A DNA stretch of 12,815 nt from Comamonadaceae bacterium (GTDB lineage Bacteria; Pseudomonadota; Gammaproteobacteria; Burkholderiales; Burkholderiaceae_C): the NCBI GenBank assembly GCA_947464665.1, contig CANHXV010000044.1, forward strand, positions 1 through 12,815, given 5' to 3'. Both the position numbers and the translations under genes were made by a program. The notes below the pieces were generated by a model that saw only the letters and a list, made by a program, of their open reading frames with translations, ran no database searches and was not told where the DNA came from. Positions 1-7,726 of the stretch are shown one piece after another (the first letter of the stretch is position 1; every line of letters begins with the position of its first letter).

Positions 1-715
1 CAGCCACCATGTGCTTGATGGTTTCCAAGGATGAGCCTTCAAAGCTTTTGCGAATACCCTCTGCATTGCTAGAAAACCTGGCAAATTCAGGACACACTTC
101 GAGCACATGATCTCTGAAGCAATGACCATTGCCAAGCAGCAACATGGTTTCGTTTTTGAGTTGCTCAGCCGTGATCGATTTTTTCTTGGCCAGCAAATGC
201 TTCATGGGCAATGCGCCCATGAAGGGCTCATCGTACAAAGCGGCGGTGGCCAATCCGACATCTGGAAAAGGCTCGGCCAAAATGGCGCAGTCAATTTCGC
301 CCGCACGGAGCATCTCCATCAACTTGACGGTGAAGTTTTCTTGCAACATCAAAGGCATTTGCGGTGCCTTCTTCATGATTTGCCGCATCAAATCGGGCAG
401 CAAATAAGGGCCAATGGTGTAGATCAATCCCAAACGTAAGGTGCCTGCCAAGGGGTCTTTGCCGCGCTTGGCAATTTCTTTGATTTCGGCGGCTTGCTCC
501 AACACGAGTTGTGCATGGCGAATGATTTCTTCACCCAAAGGTGTAGCACTCACCTCGTTGGCGCTGCGCTCAAACAACTTCACATCGAGTTCTTCCTCGA
601 GTTTTTTAATCGCCACCGACAAGGTGGGCTGCGACACGTGACACGCATCGGCCGCCTTGCCAAAGTGCCGTTCGCGGGCCACGGCCACAATGTATTTCAG
701 CTCAGTCAGGGTCAT
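1..715 (-). CDS. oxyR: OxyR, hydrogen-peroxide-sensing LysR-family regulator (partial, C-terminus beyond window)
   Basis: LysR-type transcription factor that senses H2O2 through a reversible disulfide and then activates peroxide-defence genes. The minus-strand frame starts with ATG at 715-713 and gives 238 residues before the window edge; a full OxyR is about 305-320 residues, so roughly the last quarter is missing. The N-terminal winged helix-turn-helix is clear (residues 1-60, including FGKAADACHVSQPTLS and KKLEEELDVKLFER). The sensor domain has GLIYTIGPYLLP (Thr100) and GHCFRDHVLEVC, which puts the two redox cysteines at residues 199 and 208, exactly as in E. coli OxyR, with His198 also kept. 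The start lies 9 bases after the recG stop, with a weak GAGA-type ribosome site inside the end of recG, so it is probably co-transcribed and perhaps coupled. The identification is strong because both cysteines and their spacing are present. Confidence 0.95.
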   Translation of the reverse strand, partial: MTLTELKYIVAVARERHFGKAADACHVSQPTLSVAIKKLEEELDVKLFERSANEVSATPLGEEIIRHAQLVLEQAAEIKEIAKRGKDPLAGTLRLGLIYTIGPYLLPDLMRQIMKKAPQMPLMLQENFTVKLMEMLRAGEIDCAILAEPFPDVGLATAALYDEPFMGALPMKHLLAKKKSITAEQLKNETMLLLGNGHCFRDHVLEVCPEFARFSSNAEGIRKSFEGSSLETIKHMVA

Positions 716-724
716 GCCAATTTC

Positions 725-2812
725 TCAAGCTTTCAAAAACTCTGATTTTCCACCCAACCAGCGAGCAATGTGCCGCTCGGCCATGTCGGGGTATTTTTCT
801 AGCAGTGCGGGTGCGACTTGCCGGGCCCATTCAAGCAAATGCTCGTCAGTGGCCAAGTCGGCAAAACGCAACAAGGCTGCCCCCGATTGTCGCGCACCTA
901 GAAACTCACCCGGCCCCCTGATTTCCAAATCACGTCTGGCTATTTCAAAGCCGTCGTTGGTGTCGACCATGGCACGCAAACGCTCTCGTGCCGTTTCGCT
1001 CAATCGACCCCCATCGGGGGTGCCATAAAGCAAGACACATGCAGATGCTGCAGCTCCTCGGCCCACACGCCCACGCAATTGATGCAGTTGGCTCAGGCCA
1101 AAGCGCTCTGCATGCTCAATGACCATCAAGGAGGCGTTAGGTACATCCACACCGACCTCAATGACGGTGGTGCTGACCAAGACGCCCATGCTGCCTTGTG
1201 TGAACTTCGTCATGACCTCGCGCTTTTCGTTCACCGACATGCGGGAATGCAGCAAGCCCACTGTCACGCCAGGCAACAATGCCGATAACTCTTCGTGGGT
1301 GGCCGTGGCGTTGGTCAAATCCAAGGCTTCACTTTCTTCAATGAGGGGGCAGACCCAGTAGACCTGTCGGCCTTCGGCCAATTGCGCACCAATGCGCCCA
1401 ATCACCTGATCGCGGCGGCTGTCTGAAATCACTTTGGTGACGACCGGGGTACGTCCGGGCGGTAATTCATCGATGACCGACACTTCCAAATCGGCGTAAT
1501 AACTCATGGCCAATGTTCGCGGGATGGGCGTGGCCGTCATCATGAGCAAGTGCGGCTCCATGCCGACATCTTGCATCTTGTCTCTGAGCGCCAAGCGCTG
1601 TGCCACGCCAAAGCGGTGCTGCTCATCAATGATGGCGAGCGCCAGATTTTTGAACTTCACCTGCTCTTGAATGACGGCATGTGTGCCTACAACCAATGAG
1701 GCCTCGCCAGATTCGATCAAAGCCAGCATTTCGGTGCGTTCTTTTTTCTTTTGACTGCCCGTCAGCCAAGCCACTCGAACACCCAAAGGCGCAAGCCATC
1801 CCACCAATTTGGTGAAGTGTTGTTGCGCTAAAATTTCGGTGGGCGCCATCAGGGCGCACTGCCAGCCCTCATCAATGGCCAACATAGCCGACAATGCCGC
1901 CACCACGGTTTTGCCAGCGCCCACATCGCCCTGAAGCAGACGGTGCATGGGCACAGGTCGGGCCAAATCTTGTGAAATTTCGTGGCCCACCCTTTGTTGT
2001 GCGGCCGTCAGTTGAAAGGGTAAGATTTCTTTCAATTGATCGTGCCAGCCTCCCGCCTTAGATTTGAGTGCAGGCGCTTTCAAGGTGTCGCGCGCTTGTT
2101 TGGCCATGCGCTGTGAAAGTTGCTGCGCCAGCAACTCTTCGGCTTTGAGCCTTTGCCAAGCGGGGTGTGACCGGTCTTCTAGCGCCGCAATCGACACGTC
2201 CGGGGTGGGATGGTGCAAATAGGTCAAGGCTTGGCGCAAACTGAGTGCAGGCGCTCCTTTCGCAGGCGAAGGCCAGACCATAGAAGAAGGCAAGGATTCA
2301 CTCAAATCGGCGCGCGACAAAGCACCTGCAATGGCTCGGCGCAAATAGGTTTGCGGCAAACCTGCTGAAGTAGGATAGACCGGTGTGAGCACCGATGGCA
2401 GATCGCCGGTAGCGGCCTTGAAGGCAGGGTGCATCATGGTCAGGCCCATCAAACCACCACGGACTTCGCCTCTAGCCCTGATCACTTGGCCCACGGCCAA
2501 GGCTTTTTGCTGCGCAGGGTAGGCACTGAAAAACCGCAAGACGCAGGTATCGGTGCCGTCATCAACAGTCACCAACAACTGACGCCGCGGACGCGATTGG
2601 ACCTCCGAGGAGACCACCGTGGCTTCAATTTGAATGGCATCTCCTTCTCGGGCGTCAGCCAGCTTGACGATGCTGGTTTCATCCTCGTAGCGCAAAGGAA
2701 TGTGCAAGGCCAAGTCAATGTCGCGCGCCAAGCCTATCTTGCGCATGGCTTTTTGTGGCGCAGACAGTGGCTTGGTCAGCAAAGATGGCGGGTGTGATGC
2801 GGGAGCAACCAT
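725..2812 (-). CDS. recG: ATP-dependent DNA helicase RecG
   Basis: Superfamily 2 branch-migration helicase that regresses stalled replication forks and processes Holliday junctions and R-loops. The product is 695 residues, close to E. coli RecG (693). The N-terminal part (about 30-200) is the wedge/OB-fold domain. The motor domains follow: Walker A GDVGAGKT at 295-302, DEQH box at 396-399, TATPIPRT (motif III) at 426-433, HAERFGLSQLHQLRGRVGRG (motifs V/VI) ending at 586, and the RecG-specific TRG region around 621-644 (GFEIARRDLEIRGPGEFLG). All motifs look intact. The ATG at 2812-2810 has no strong ribosome site, but no better in-frame start is near. It lies between the helix-turn-helix gene (85 bases upstream) and oxyR (9 bases downstream), all on the same strand; recG-oxyR is a known arrangement in Burkholderiales. 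Confidence 0.97.
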   Translation of the reverse strand: MVAPASHPPSLLTKPLSAPQKAMRKIGLARDIDLALHIPLRYEDETSIVKLADAREGDAIQIEATVVSSEVQSRPRRQLLVTVDDGTDTCVLRFFSAYPAQQKALAVGQVIRARGEVRGGLMGLTMMHPAFKAATGDLPSVLTPVYPTSAGLPQTYLRRAIAGALSRADLSESLPSSMVWPSPAKGAPALSLRQALTYLHHPTPDVSIAALEDRSHPAWQRLKAEELLAQQLSQRMAKQARDTLKAPALKSKAGGWHDQLKEILPFQLTAAQQRVGHEISQDLARPVPMHRLLQGDVGAGKTVVAALSAMLAIDEGWQCALMAPTEILAQQHFTKLVGWLAPLGVRVAWLTGSQKKKERTEMLALIESGEASLVVGTHAVIQEQVKFKNLALAIIDEQHRFGVAQRLALRDKMQDVGMEPHLLMMTATPIPRTLAMSYYADLEVSVIDELPPGRTPVVTKVISDSRRDQVIGRIGAQLAEGRQVYWVCPLIEESEALDLTNATATHEELSALLPGVTVGLLHSRMSVNEKREVMTKFTQGSMGVLVSTTVIEVGVDVPNASLMVIEHAERFGLSQLHQLRGRVGRGAAASACVLLYGTPDGGRLSETARERLRAMVDTNDGFEIARRDLEIRGPGEFLGARQSGAALLRFADLATDEHLLEWARQVAPALLEKYPDMAERHIARWLGGKSEFLKA

Positions 2813-2897
2813 ACCGCCATTGTGCCGTGCTTGCCCAATGATTTGTTCCGATCAGGCCTCTGGATGCCTAAGCGTCATGCCGCAAGGATCAAAGCAG

Positions 2898-3308
2898 TTA
2901 TTCGGCCGATTTAGCTGTCACGAATGCTGATACAACATCTCGAATGGTTTTTCTCTCTTCTAGATTCAGCGATAAGTAACGATCGACCATTTCACGATCA
3001 GCCAGACCCATTTCAATAGGTCCATCGTTCATTTCAAACACATAAGTCTTGCCGGGTGCGCGGCCAAAACGAAGTTCGTCCGGGCTGACTTGCAACCATT
3101 CGGAAAGCACACGCAGTTTGTCTTGGGTGGGCATGACTTTGCCCAACAACCAGTTTCGAGCCGTGTGTGGGGTAATACTGCGACCACGGAAGCGAAGGTT
3201 GAAAGCATTGGCAACCAAGGTCGGAGAAGCACGCACACCAGCACTGTCCAACGCGCCGCGCAAACGGTCAGCGAATTGTTGGGATTCGGATACTTTGGAC
3301 ATCCCCAT
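2898..3308 (-). CDS. Small helix-turn-helix transcriptional regulator
   Basis: A 136-residue protein with an XRE/cI-like DNA-binding domain in its N-terminal half; its targets are unknown. Helices around residues 28-37 (SPTLVANAFN) and 46-58 (ITPHTARNWLLGK) form the helix-turn-helix, followed by LRVLSEWLQVSPDELRFG at 65-82, the usual end of such a domain. The C-terminal part (about 90-136, acidic then LNLEERKTIRDVVSAFV) looks helical and may dimerise. Two ATGs lie at the start (3308-3306 and 3302-3300); either would work. A perfect 10-base palindrome lies directly upstream and could be its own operator. It is transcribed toward recG and divergently from queA. I do not recognise a named family member; it resembles short chromosomal regulators common in Burkholderiales rather than a phage repressor in a prophage, since no phage genes surround it. 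Confidence 0.8.
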   Translation of the reverse strand: MGMSKVSESQQFADRLRGALDSAGVRASPTLVANAFNLRFRGRSITPHTARNWLLGKVMPTQDKLRVLSEWLQVSPDELRFGRAPGKTYVFEMNDGPIEMGLADREMVDRYLSLNLEERKTIRDVVSAFVTAKSAE

Positions 3309-3318
3309 ACAGTACTGT
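3309..3318. promoter_or_regulatory. Perfect 10-base palindrome abutting the start of the helix-turn-helix gene
   Basis: ACAGTACTGT reads the same on both strands and directly abuts the start codon of the regulator gene on the minus strand. A dimeric regulator bound here would block translation initiation sequences or the 5' end of its own transcript. Its use as an operator is inferred; only the symmetry is seen. Confidence 0.4.
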
Positions 3319-3364
3319 CTTGGAGAAGTCTGAAAGTGAATGGTGATAATTACTTTCTTGAATA

Positions 3365-3392
3365 TTGCTCACATCTTGCGCTGATTTACAAA
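3365..3392 (+). promoter_or_regulatory. Candidate sigma-70 promoter for queA-tgt
   Basis: TTGCTC (3365-3370) and TACAAA (3387-3392) are separated by 16 bases, which would start a transcript near 3399. Both boxes are imperfect (3/6 and 4/6), and the surrounding AT-rich sequence offers other choices, so this is only a candidate. It lies in the 177-base gap shared with the divergent helix-turn-helix gene. Confidence 0.3.
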
Positions 3393-3485
3393 TACTAGAT
3401 AGTTCTAATCTTTGAGTCTTTGCGCTGAGTCATGGGACAATCGAGTTTTTCAACTTGGAACGGGTCTTGTTCGGCCCTCAAGCCA

Positions 3486-4616
3486 ATGAACGCTTTTAAG
3501 CCCCATCTTGATGGAACCAAAGTCAAACAATGCTTCAGTTTGAGTGACTTTGACTTTCACCTTCCCCCAGAACTGATTGCGCAGCACCCAGCACCTGAGC
3601 GCAGTAGCTCTCAGCTGCTGGATGGCAGTGGCACCACGCCGGTCGATCGCGTCTTCCGGGATTTGCCAAAACAGATGCAAGCGGGTGATCTCTTGGTTTT
3701 CAATGACACTCAGGTGGTCAAGGCGCGAATCTTTGGCGAGAAATCAAGCGGCGGCAAAGTAGAGCTTTTGATCGAAAGGGTTTTGCCAGGTTATCGCGTG
3801 GTGGCTCACATGAAGGTGAGCAAAAAACCACCTATCGGCGCCACACTCCACATGGGCAAAGATGCCAAAACTGTCGCCAATCAAAGCGAGAAAGGTTTTG
3901 AAGCCACCTTGATTGGTCGATGGCCTGATGAAAAAGGCGCTTTGTTTTGTTTTGAATTCAACGCAGAGCCGCACGCCCTCATGGCTCAGTATGGTCACAT
4001 GCCATTGCCTCCCTACATTGAACGGTCATACGATGGCAGTGCCACTGAGGCCGAGATTGCTGAAGACGAAGCGCGTTATCAAACGGTCTTTGCGCGCAAG
4101 CCTGGTGCTGTCGCCGCACCCACTGCAGCACTTCATTTTGACGATGTTTTGTTGAAGCAGTTGAAAGACATGGGCGTTGAAACGGCGAGCGTCACTTTGC
4201 ATGTGGGTGCTGGCACCTTCCAGCCTGTGAAGACAGAAAACATTGCCGAACACACCATGCATTCCGAGTGGTATGACATTCCTGAATCTACACAACTTGC
4301 TTTACACGCATGCAAAGCGCGTGGGGGCAAGGTATGGGCGGTTGGCACCACCTCGGTCAGAACTTTGGAGTCTTGGGCAAAATCAGGTCAAGCACAAGGC
4401 GACACGCAAATCTTCATCACCCCGGGCTTTGAATTTCAGTGGGTAGACTGTTTGATCACCAATTTCCATTTGCCCAAAAGCACTTTGATGATGCTGGTCA
4501 GTGCCTTTGCTGGTTATGAGCATGTGATGGCTTTGTATGCCCACGCCATTGCGCGTCAATATCGATTCTTCAGCTATGGCGATGCCATGCTCTTGCGACG
4601 CTCGGCCTGTCTTTAA
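3486..4616 (+). CDS. queA: S-adenosylmethionine:tRNA ribosyltransferase-isomerase QueA
   Basis: Transfers and isomerises the ribosyl group of S-adenosylmethionine onto preQ1 in position 34 of GUN-anticodon tRNAs, forming epoxyqueuosine in the cytoplasm. From the ATG at 3486 the product has 376 residues. Family blocks seen in order: SDFDFHLPPELIAQHPAPER (20-39), GDLLVFNDTQVVKARIFG (67-84), GHMPLPPYI (170-178), RYQTVFARKPGAVAAPTAAL (197-216), TLHVGAGTFQPV (237-248), VGTTSVRTLES (286-296) and DCLITNFHLPKSTLMMLVSA (321-340). The start is uncertain. The frame stays open back to an ATG at 3432 (394 residues), and the conserved part begins only near a TTG at 3540 (358 residues, nearest the usual length). 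None of the three has a clear ribosome site. tgt follows 22 bases downstream, the classical queA-tgt operon. Confidence 0.94.
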   Translation: MNAFKPHLDGTKVKQCFSLSDFDFHLPPELIAQHPAPERSSSQLLDGSGTTPVDRVFRDLPKQMQAGDLLVFNDTQVVKARIFGEKSSGGKVELLIERVLPGYRVVAHMKVSKKPPIGATLHMGKDAKTVANQSEKGFEATLIGRWPDEKGALFCFEFNAEPHALMAQYGHMPLPPYIERSYDGSATEAEIAEDEARYQTVFARKPGAVAAPTAALHFDDVLLKQLKDMGVETASVTLHVGAGTFQPVKTENIAEHTMHSEWYDIPESTQLALHACKARGGKVWAVGTTSVRTLESWAKSGQAQGDTQIFITPGFEFQWVDCLITNFHLPKSTLMMLVSAFAGYEHVMALYAHAIARQYRFFSYGDAMLLRRSACL

Positions 4617-4638
4617 CCCTCATTTCATAAAACGAAGC

Positions 4639-5811
4639 ATGCTGCAATTTGAACTCCACAAAACAGACCCTCACAGCCACGCTAGAAGAGGTCAACTGAC
4701 CTTAAACCATGGCGTGATTCAAACGCCCATTTTCATGCCTGTAGGCACCTACGGCACTGTGAAAGGTGTGATGCCGCGCAGTCTTGAAGAAATGGGCGCG
4801 CAAATTATTTTGGGCAACACCTTCCATTTGTGGATGCGTCCTGGCCTTGACATCATGAAAAGTTTTGGCGGCTTGCATGGCTTTGAAAAATGGAACAAAC
4901 CCATCCTCACAGATTCAGGCGGCTTTCAAGTTTGGTCTTTAGGCGCGATGCGCAAAATCACCGAAGAAGGGGTGCATTTTTCTTCGCCAGTGAACGGCGA
5001 CAAGTTGTTCATGTCGCCTGAAGTCAGCATGCAAATTCAAACCGTCCTGAATTCAGACATTGTGATGCAACTCGATGAGTGCACGCCCTATGAAACCAAA
5101 GGCCACCTCACCACAGAAGCTGAAGCACGCAAGTCCATGGAGATGAGTTTGCGTTGGGCTAAGCGCAGTCAAAATGAGTTTGCTCGGCTTGAAAATCCCA
5201 ATGCTTTGTTTGGCATTGTGCAAGGCGGCATGTTTGAAAACTTGCGCCAAGAATCGCTAGACCATTTGGTAGATCTGAATTTTCCTGGCTACGCCATTGG
5301 CGGAGTGAGCGTCGGCGAGCCCAAAGAGCAAATGTTGCAAATCATGGCGCACACACCCCATCGTTTACCACCCCACAAGCCGCGCTACCTCATGGGGGTG
5401 GGCACGCCTGAAGATTTGGTTGAAGGCGTGGCGCAAGGCGTTGACATGTTTGACTGTGTCATGCCTACACGCAATGCGCGCAATGGCACGGTGTTCACCC
5501 GCTTTGGTGATTTGAAATTGCGCAATGCACGCCACAAGTCAGACCCACAACCTTTGGACACCACCTGCACATGCCATGCTTGTGCAGGCGTTTCAGGTGT
5601 GTCTTGGGATGATGGTGGTAGAGAAGGGTTTAGCCGCGCCTATTTGCATCACCTCGATCGCTGTGGCGAGATGTTGGGGCCGATGCTCACCACCATTCAC
5701 AACTTGCACTACTACTTGAACCTCATGCAAGAAATCAGAGCGGCATTGGAAGTCGAAAGCTTTACCAACTTTCAGGCTGAATTCAAACAGGCACGTGCTC
5801 GCGGCGTTTGA
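4639..5811 (+). CDS. tgt: tRNA-guanine transglycosylase (queuine/preQ1 transglycosylase)
   Basis: Exchanges guanine 34 of GUN-anticodon tRNAs for preQ1, the step before QueA. The product is 390 residues from the ATG at 4639; an open frame continues upstream into queA, but homologues begin at MLQFEL. Asp92 in TDSGGFQVWSLG matches the E. coli base Asp89, and Asp272 in GVDMFDCVMPTRNARNG matches the nucleophile Asp264. The zinc ligands are Cys310, Cys312, Cys315 and His354 (in TTIHN). Compared with E. coli Tgt as I recall it, about 13 extra residues (Gly/Ser/Asp-rich, around 316-330) sit between the third zinc cysteine and the FSRAYLHHLDRC block, explaining the greater length. The usual yajC-secD-secF neighbours do not follow; the next gene is convergent, 13 bases away. 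Confidence 0.96.
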   Translation: MLQFELHKTDPHSHARRGQLTLNHGVIQTPIFMPVGTYGTVKGVMPRSLEEMGAQIILGNTFHLWMRPGLDIMKSFGGLHGFEKWNKPILTDSGGFQVWSLGAMRKITEEGVHFSSPVNGDKLFMSPEVSMQIQTVLNSDIVMQLDECTPYETKGHLTTEAEARKSMEMSLRWAKRSQNEFARLENPNALFGIVQGGMFENLRQESLDHLVDLNFPGYAIGGVSVGEPKEQMLQIMAHTPHRLPPHKPRYLMGVGTPEDLVEGVAQGVDMFDCVMPTRNARNGTVFTRFGDLKLRNARHKSDPQPLDTTCTCHACAGVSGVSWDDGGREGFSRAYLHHLDRCGEMLGPMLTTIHNLHYYLNLMQEIRAALEVESFTNFQAEFKQARARGV

Positions 5812-5824
5812 AAACTGTGGCTGT

Positions 5825-7075
5825 TTAAGTTGCTTCTGCAGGTGTCGTAAACACCGTCAATACACCGGTGTAGCCATACAAATGGTGATGGGCAATTTCG
5901 CCACTGGCAAAAAATCCGACCAAAGGTACATCGCCTAAAGCGTGGCGAATCCATTGAAGCTCGGCACTGGGCCCGCCAAAGTGTGGGCCGCCGCGCCCAG
6001 AGCAACTGACATACACCGCGCCCGCAATGCGCCTGGCTGGGTGCGGGGCCGCTTCAGCTTCGCTGGCCGCCAGCGCGTTCGCCATTTCCAAACTCAAAGT
6101 TTCAGGCTCTAGCTCTTCTCGAATTTCAGCGCAGATGCGCCGAAGATCTGACTTCGCGGCTTGCAAACTCATCTGACAAAAAGCCAATTTCTGTCCCGTC
6201 TGTACATGGTCTGCAATGGCCACGCCTTGGCGTGCAGGGTCGAGTCCAACGATGTGACGCACTCTGACATCGGCACCCAAACTGCCAGTTCTACCAACCC
6301 CTTGTTGACCTTGAGACGTGAGACCCACCAAGGTGCTTCGCACTGCTTTCAATGCGGATTGTGGCTCTGACAAGGAGACGTTCAAGTCAGCCATCAACAC
6401 ATCCAACGCTGGCAAACCATCGAGTTTGTAAACCACATGCCCCTCAGCTTCTGTGATCTCGCGCTCTTTGCTAATGGGCGCGCAGCCTTGTGTCACGCGC
6501 GACAAAATTTGCACCTCTTTAGACCATGCGACGCCACTTAGGCCACCCGTTAAAACACCCTGTGAGGGATTGGCTGAATTCTGCCAAGCAAATTGCACGG
6601 CCTGGTTTCGACTGGCCGTTAAGCCGCCAAACAAATAGCCCGACTGCGTGCGGCCTGACATCTCGGTAATCAGCTCAGCCAAATCAGGTGTTTGAGGATC
6701 GGCATGCACCAAGGCACTGTGTGCTTGGAAGTGAGGCGGCAAGGGTTGTGCTCCCGAAAACACGCGGTATTGATCGGCAGGCACATCGCACAACATCAAG
6801 GCCATACCAGGTTCGTCAAAGTATTCTGCGTTGTTGGCCGCCACCCCCACGCCCACCGTACCTGCCCAATCTTGAACCATGGGCAACTCTTCTCTGAAAT
6901 GCGCCAAGATCGCTTCTGCTGCCAGGGCGTAAGCGTCGGTGATGTACAACAGCCCTAATCGCGGATGTGACGCATGGCCAGGCAATGTCATTTGTGCGCG
7001 CAATTGCGCAATGACCAAGCCTGCGGCCATTTGCCACTGTGGGTGCGTGGCATGTCCAAAGGGAAATAAATTCAT
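5825..7075 (-). CDS. FIST-domain sensory protein
   Basis: A 416-residue cytoplasmic protein with FIST N- and C-terminal domains, a module proposed to bind small ligands and found alone or fused to signalling proteins. Seen: an N-terminal part with HPRLGLLYITDAYA (37-50) and GTVGVGVAANNAEYF (72-86), the typical YLFGGLTASR (147-156), and the C-terminal domain with VYVSCSGRGGPHFGG (354-368) then VPLVGFFASGEIA (383-395) and YGYTGVLTVF (400-409). There is no kinase, cyclase or methyl-acceptor output domain, so it must signal through a partner or act directly. The ATG at 7075-7073 overlaps the phaM stop as ATGA, so translation is likely coupled to phaM. The reading frame is open further upstream to 7267, but that part lies inside phaM and does not look FIST-like. 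It ends 13 bases from the convergent tgt. Confidence 0.85.
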   Translation of the reverse strand: MNLFPFGHATHPQWQMAAGLVIAQLRAQMTLPGHASHPRLGLLYITDAYALAAEAILAHFREELPMVQDWAGTVGVGVAANNAEYFDEPGMALMLCDVPADQYRVFSGAQPLPPHFQAHSALVHADPQTPDLAELITEMSGRTQSGYLFGGLTASRNQAVQFAWQNSANPSQGVLTGGLSGVAWSKEVQILSRVTQGCAPISKEREITEAEGHVVYKLDGLPALDVLMADLNVSLSEPQSALKAVRSTLVGLTSQGQQGVGRTGSLGADVRVRHIVGLDPARQGVAIADHVQTGQKLAFCQMSLQAAKSDLRRICAEIREELEPETLSLEMANALAASEAEAAPHPARRIAGAVYVSCSGRGGPHFGGPSAELQWIRHALGDVPLVGFFASGEIAHHHLYGYTGVLTVFTTPAEAT

Positions 7076-7707
7076 GGGGCTGGTTTTTTGGCACGCGATG
7101 GGCGCGCTGTGCTTGATCGAGTTGCCCTGGAGCTCGGCTGGCCGGTTTTGCCAGTCGCAGTCTTTTTCTGGGTGGCCTTGGGACCGTCTTTCATGGCTTT
7201 GGCTGCCACGTCTTTGACTGCAGCAGCCGCAATGTTTTGAAACTGTTGTGTGAGAGATCCCCACCACTGCATGGGGTCGACTGCAGGACCTTGGGCGGAG
7301 CCTTCCGAGCTTGCTTTGGCTTGATCACTTGGGCCAGCAGCATCTGCAGACTTGGCCGCATCCTTTGGCTGCAGGTCTGGCATTTTGGCGGTGAAGGCCT
7401 TGGCTAACTCTGACATGTTCACATTCATGCCTTGCAAAGTGGACAAGGTCATTTTTTGCACCTCTAAGGCCTGAATGGTGGCCTTCAGGGCATTGGTGTT
7501 TTGCTCCAACCAAAATTGAACGGTTTTAAGTTCTTGGATGCGTTTGTCGAGCTCTTCAACACTCAAGGTTGGCGCTACCCAGCTGGCCATGTTGGGCATG
7601 CCCTGGGGTGATCCTTTGGCTCCAGGGTTAGCGGCTTGCCCTAAGTTTTGCAAAAAATCAAAGCCGGGTACGAATTTTCCAAATCCGAAAGCTGATGCAT
7701 CGCTCAT
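7072..7707 (-). CDS. phaM: PhaM-type polyhydroxyalkanoate granule regulatory protein
   Basis: PhaM in Ralstonia eutropha binds and activates the PHB synthase and tethers granules to the nucleoid. This 211-residue protein has the family's N-terminal signature GKFVPGFDFLQNL (10-22) and the conserved helix WVAPTLSVEELDKRIQELKT (43-62), continuing as a predicted coiled coil to about residue 95. An Ala/Ser/Pro-rich linker (110-143) leads to a second short helix with DPMQWWGSLTQQFQNIA (144-160). The last 45 residues are rich in Lys, Arg, Ala, Thr and Pro, like the DNA-binding tail of PhaM. A strong AAGGAG ribosome site lies 5 bases before the ATG. The stop overlaps the FIST gene start. It is transcribed divergently from the glutathione transferase-like gene. 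The synthase gene phaC is not in the window, so the assignment rests on sequence. Confidence 0.87.
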   Translation of the reverse strand: MSDASAFGFGKFVPGFDFLQNLGQAANPGAKGSPQGMPNMASWVAPTLSVEELDKRIQELKTVQFWLEQNTNALKATIQALEVQKMTLSTLQGMNVNMSELAKAFTAKMPDLQPKDAAKSADAAGPSDQAKASSEGSAQGPAVDPMQWWGSLTQQFQNIAAAAVKDVAAKAMKDGPKATQKKTATGKTGQPSSRATRSSTARPSRAKKPAP

Positions 7708-7726
7708 AAAGGCTCCTTGAGGTGTA

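Noticed and set aside
107..1361. Plus-strand open frames of 60-120 codons opposite oxyR and recG
   Set aside because: They are antisense shadows of clearly conserved minus-strand genes and show no family pattern or ribosome site.
2813..2897. Possible terminator or promoter between the helix-turn-helix gene and recG
   Set aside because: Only a 4-base stem is visible and no run of T follows; no convincing -35/-10 pair was found for recG.
3530..3547. Mini-ORF (MLQFE, stop) just before the conserved part of queA, resembling the start of tgt
   Set aside because: It is out of frame with queA, only five codons long, and the likeness to the tgt start is short enough to be chance; no leader-peptide features are seen.
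4537..4638. 34-codon upstream extension of tgt
   Set aside because: It overlaps the 3' end of queA, and Tgt homologues begin at the ATG at 4639.
7076..7267. 64-codon upstream extension of the FIST gene
   Set aside because: It lies entirely within phaM, its composition (Cys, His, Arg, Gln rich) looks like an off-frame translation, and homologues start near MNLFPFGHA, where an ATGA overlap explains initiation.
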